A stretch of 64,000 nucleotides of DNA from Rostratula benghalensis (taxonomy: Eukaryota; Chordata; Aves; Charadriiformes; Rostratulidae). Position 1 is the first letter of the stretch, and every line of letters begins with the position of its first letter. Where the stretch lies: assembly GCA_013399305.1 (NCBI GenBank), contig VXAI01000140.1, forward strand, positions 1,508,755-1,572,754, in the 5' to 3' direction. Made by a program: the position numbers and the translations under genes. Below, piece after piece: positions 61,422 to 64,000 of the stretch. The notes under the pieces were generated by a model. It was not told the DNA's origin. It was given only the letters and a program-made list of their open reading frames with translations, and searched no databases.

Positions 61422-61443
61422 CCTAAGATTACTTAATCTTAGG
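61422..61443. repeat. Perfect 10-bp palindrome with TAATC/GATTA cores
   Basis: CCTAAGATTA, two bases, then TAATCTTAGG. The arms are exact reverse complements and each contains one TAATCT, a bicoid/OTX-class homeodomain core. Confidence 0.85.
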
Positions 61444-64000
61444 CCCGTGGCTCTCCACACAGCCATTCCTTCTCGTCAGGCTCTGCATGCTGGCAGCCTC
61501 TGTGATACGCTGGCACAGACAGAGGCAGCCTAGGGAAAAGACTGGGATAAGGATATTCCCAGCCCCTGGGTCAGGCTTGGACTCCATTTAGTTTGTCATG
61601 GGACAGAACAATGAGGACTGCAAAGCTGTCTTTCGTATTTCTCCGTATTTCCCACTTGACAGCTAGCTCTGTTTCTTACCAGGCTCCTGCAGCCCAGGTT
61701 CTCACACAGACACATTATTCCCAATCCGGAACTCACTTCTTGCAGTGAAGTTTCTTTCTTTCTTGCTGGAAGAATTGAACTCGGCGGTCTTCTTACAAGA
61801 CCTGGTGACACCCAACAGCCATTCTATAGTGGGGGAAAAAACTTTTTGAATATTCCCTCTGCTAGATATTGGTGATAATTTGGGGGACAGGACGGATGAC
61901 ACACAGACCTTGGGGTGTTGCAGCCTGTTTGCTGTCTTGTGACCAGCTTCATTAACAAGCGGATGAGGAACATCCTTGTCTGCCTTTCCTTCATCTCTCC
62001 TCTCTTGTTGGGCTGAAATTCCTCCTGAAGCACTTGGCAATAAGGACCATGCCATATTCATCTGCAGGCAAGGTCAAGGATGAGGAGTGGCATTCCTGAA
62101 ATGCAAAAGTGACAGCACAATGTGGCTTGTGGATGGGAAAGAAAAGGTGCAGTATGGATGGGGGAGACCCACATGCTACAGGCAGCTTTTCCCTGTTCTG
62201 TATCATAAAACTGAGTTTTGTCATTCACCTTTTGATACCCTTGAGAATCGTGTACATCTCTTAGTGGCATCAGTTTTTCTTTTCTTAAAAAAAAAAAAAA
62301 AAGAAAAGAAAGAAAAAAAAGCAGAAGCCTGTACTTTGTCCATAAATAACAGCTTTTGATCCCTTATGCTTAGTGTCTCCTGTATCACAGATGTAGGCCT
62401 GAAAAGTTTGGCTAAAACATAAGGAACCAAACAAAGAGGCACTGGCAGCTTTAATCACTGGAGATACACTTTAGCTTGCTCGACCCACAACATCAGATGT
62501 CACCCTCATTGCAATACCACGATGCATTCCTCTGTCTCCAGCAGCACCACCTCAGCAAGGCTAAAATAAAATCTCTGAAAGGTTTTGTCTAATGCCAAGG
62601 CTACCAGATCCATAATGTAGTTTTCTTATTGGAGCAAGAGCCAAGCACAGCTTAAATTCATTAGCTAATGGCCTGTGACAATGAAGGACAAAGACAACTA
62701 TTACATACAATAGGTCATTGTTTCTGTGTACAAAAATGCAACAAATTATTATTCTCCTATATTAATGTACGATAAAGGATTACTATCACATCTATTTAAA
62801 GAAACCCCACAAACCTTTCCCTTTCAAAATGCAGGCTAATGCTGGATAAATTTGATTTTTATAGATGAAAGCTTCATGGAAAAAAATCAAGATTTTATTA
62901 GAGCCATGGACAATCACATTACATTTTGTATGATAAGAGAACTTCACTATTGGATCAGGAAATTGATCTCAGGACATTTTTTTCTCCTGAAGACATCAAT
63001 TCCCTGAGCATCTCTCATGTATCTCAACTACTTATCCTTGGATATAATAGCCGCAGACACTCTTATAGGTGGTTTTATTTAGAGAAAAGTCAGAAAATAT
63101 ATGTAATATGGAGTTTTAAAGATGAGTGAAAGCCTCCTACCTCTGTGTACCAGCTGTTGGTCCACTTCTTGCACTTGGAACGCAAAAGAAAAAGGAAGTT
63201 GAAGTAGCCACTCACCTGGAGTCATTAAAATTACTATTTTCACTATTTCATTAAGAAAATTTCTTTTTCCATGAAGCTTTGCAAGACCTTGAGACTTACA
63301 ACAAGCATAAAAGCTTACAGAAAAAAAGAAACAGATTTGTGGTTTAATAGCCTGAAGACTATGTGTCTGTATCTGAAATGAAGAAAATTATATATCCTAA
63401 TGTGGATAAGGGTAAATCAGCACCCCATTTTCAGCAAAATGTATGGTAGATCACACTCCCCATTATTTTTTAATGCCAACAGGTAAAGTACTAAGGAGAC
63501 AGCTGTAGACGCTTCATCACCACTTGCCCCTTGCCAGAAAGATGCTGGATCACTACTGTCAACAGGGACTTTTCCTGGCATCCATGCACACAGCCCACGA
63601 CTTTTGAATACCGAGCAAGTTTGCAAAGGAGCACAACAGGCCTTGATTTATGCACAATATTTTACAAAATCATATATTCCAGTAAACAACCACCCATTGT
63701 TCTCAGAGAGTGCATGGGACTACAGATAAGCCCACTTGGAGCTCAGAGTCCTCCTTCCTCTTGATACTCTCTCCCTGTTTGTCACTCAGAGACTCAAGGC
63801 CTCCCAGTTATTCTGGAGGTAATGGGTGGTTCACATGGGGCTCCACAAAAAACCACACTTACCTTCCAGTGACAAGCACTGGCCAGAAAGATAAGCCTTC
63901 AGTGAGGGATTTGCCATCTGTCCCAAAACACATAAAGCTTGGGGCGAATTCTGGTGTCCCAGCATGGCCCAGGTGGGCAATCACAGCTTGTCCCAGGGAC

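Larger units (their letters stand above)
57440..64000. other. 5' flanking region of EHBP1
   Basis: This region is upstream of EHBP1 in gene direction. Apart from the CR1/LTR composite at 59040-60025 it is unique-looking AT-rich sequence. It carries a CA repeat at 61171-61190, a 10-bp-arm palindrome at 61422-61443, an A-rich tract at about 62287-62320 and a possible minus-strand splice donor at 63863/63862. No protein-coding gene is recognised in 57440-59039 or 60026-64000. Confidence 0.7.

Noticed and set aside
62926..63129. 67-codon plus-strand frame with a varied amino-acid composition
   Set aside because: I found no recognisable family, splice sites or codon pattern supporting it; it looks like an ordinary AT-rich chance frame.

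Overview
The window is vertebrate nuclear DNA, most likely from a bird. The evidence is dense interspersed CR1 LINE fragments (about 15 in 64 kb), one class II (ERVK-like) LTR, very few other repeats, two runs of N and spliced gene structure. A crocodilian or turtle also carries CR1 and cannot be excluded from sequence alone. There is no bacterial or phage content, no CRISPR array and no operon. Nearly all open reading frames longer than 60 codons are chance frames, translated CR1, antisense CR1, or frames running through N.

One host gene is recognised with confidence: the 5' part of EHBP1 (EH-domain-binding protein 1) on the minus strand. Its first coding exon (residues 1-34 plus two bases of codon 35) is at 53974-54077. 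The next exon (rest of codon 35 to residue 54) is at 22005-22062, and the third coding exon (residues 55-86) is at 9850-9945. The three join in frame with correct GT-AG sites, and together they encode the start of the N-terminal C2-like domain. A GC-rich CpG island at about 55200-55613 carries a strong minus-strand splice donor at 55419/55418 and is the likely 5'UTR first exon. Its upstream end, with the promoter, is lost in a 921-base gap (55614-56534). The next coding exon was not found below 9850, so the gene continues beyond the left edge.

Layout from left to right: 1-9849 is part of EHBP1 intron 4, with four CR1 copies. 9850-9945 is exon 4. 9946-22004 is intron 3. 22005-22062 is exon 3. 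22063-53973 is the 32-kb intron 2, with five CR1 copies including a 1.8-kb one that still shows reverse transcriptase motifs. 53974 to about 54094 is exon 2. Intron 1 runs to 55418. The CpG island/exon 1 and the gap follow. 56535-64000 is 5' flank with two further CR1 copies, one of them split by an ERVK-like LTR.

The most unusual structure is at 59348-59798: an LTR still joined to an 18-base lysine-tRNA primer-binding site, then a five-base CAACA that repeats the LTR end, all between perfect 6-bp target duplications inside a CR1. This is neither an ordinary solo LTR nor a provirus. I did not find evidence for a wholly new biological system.
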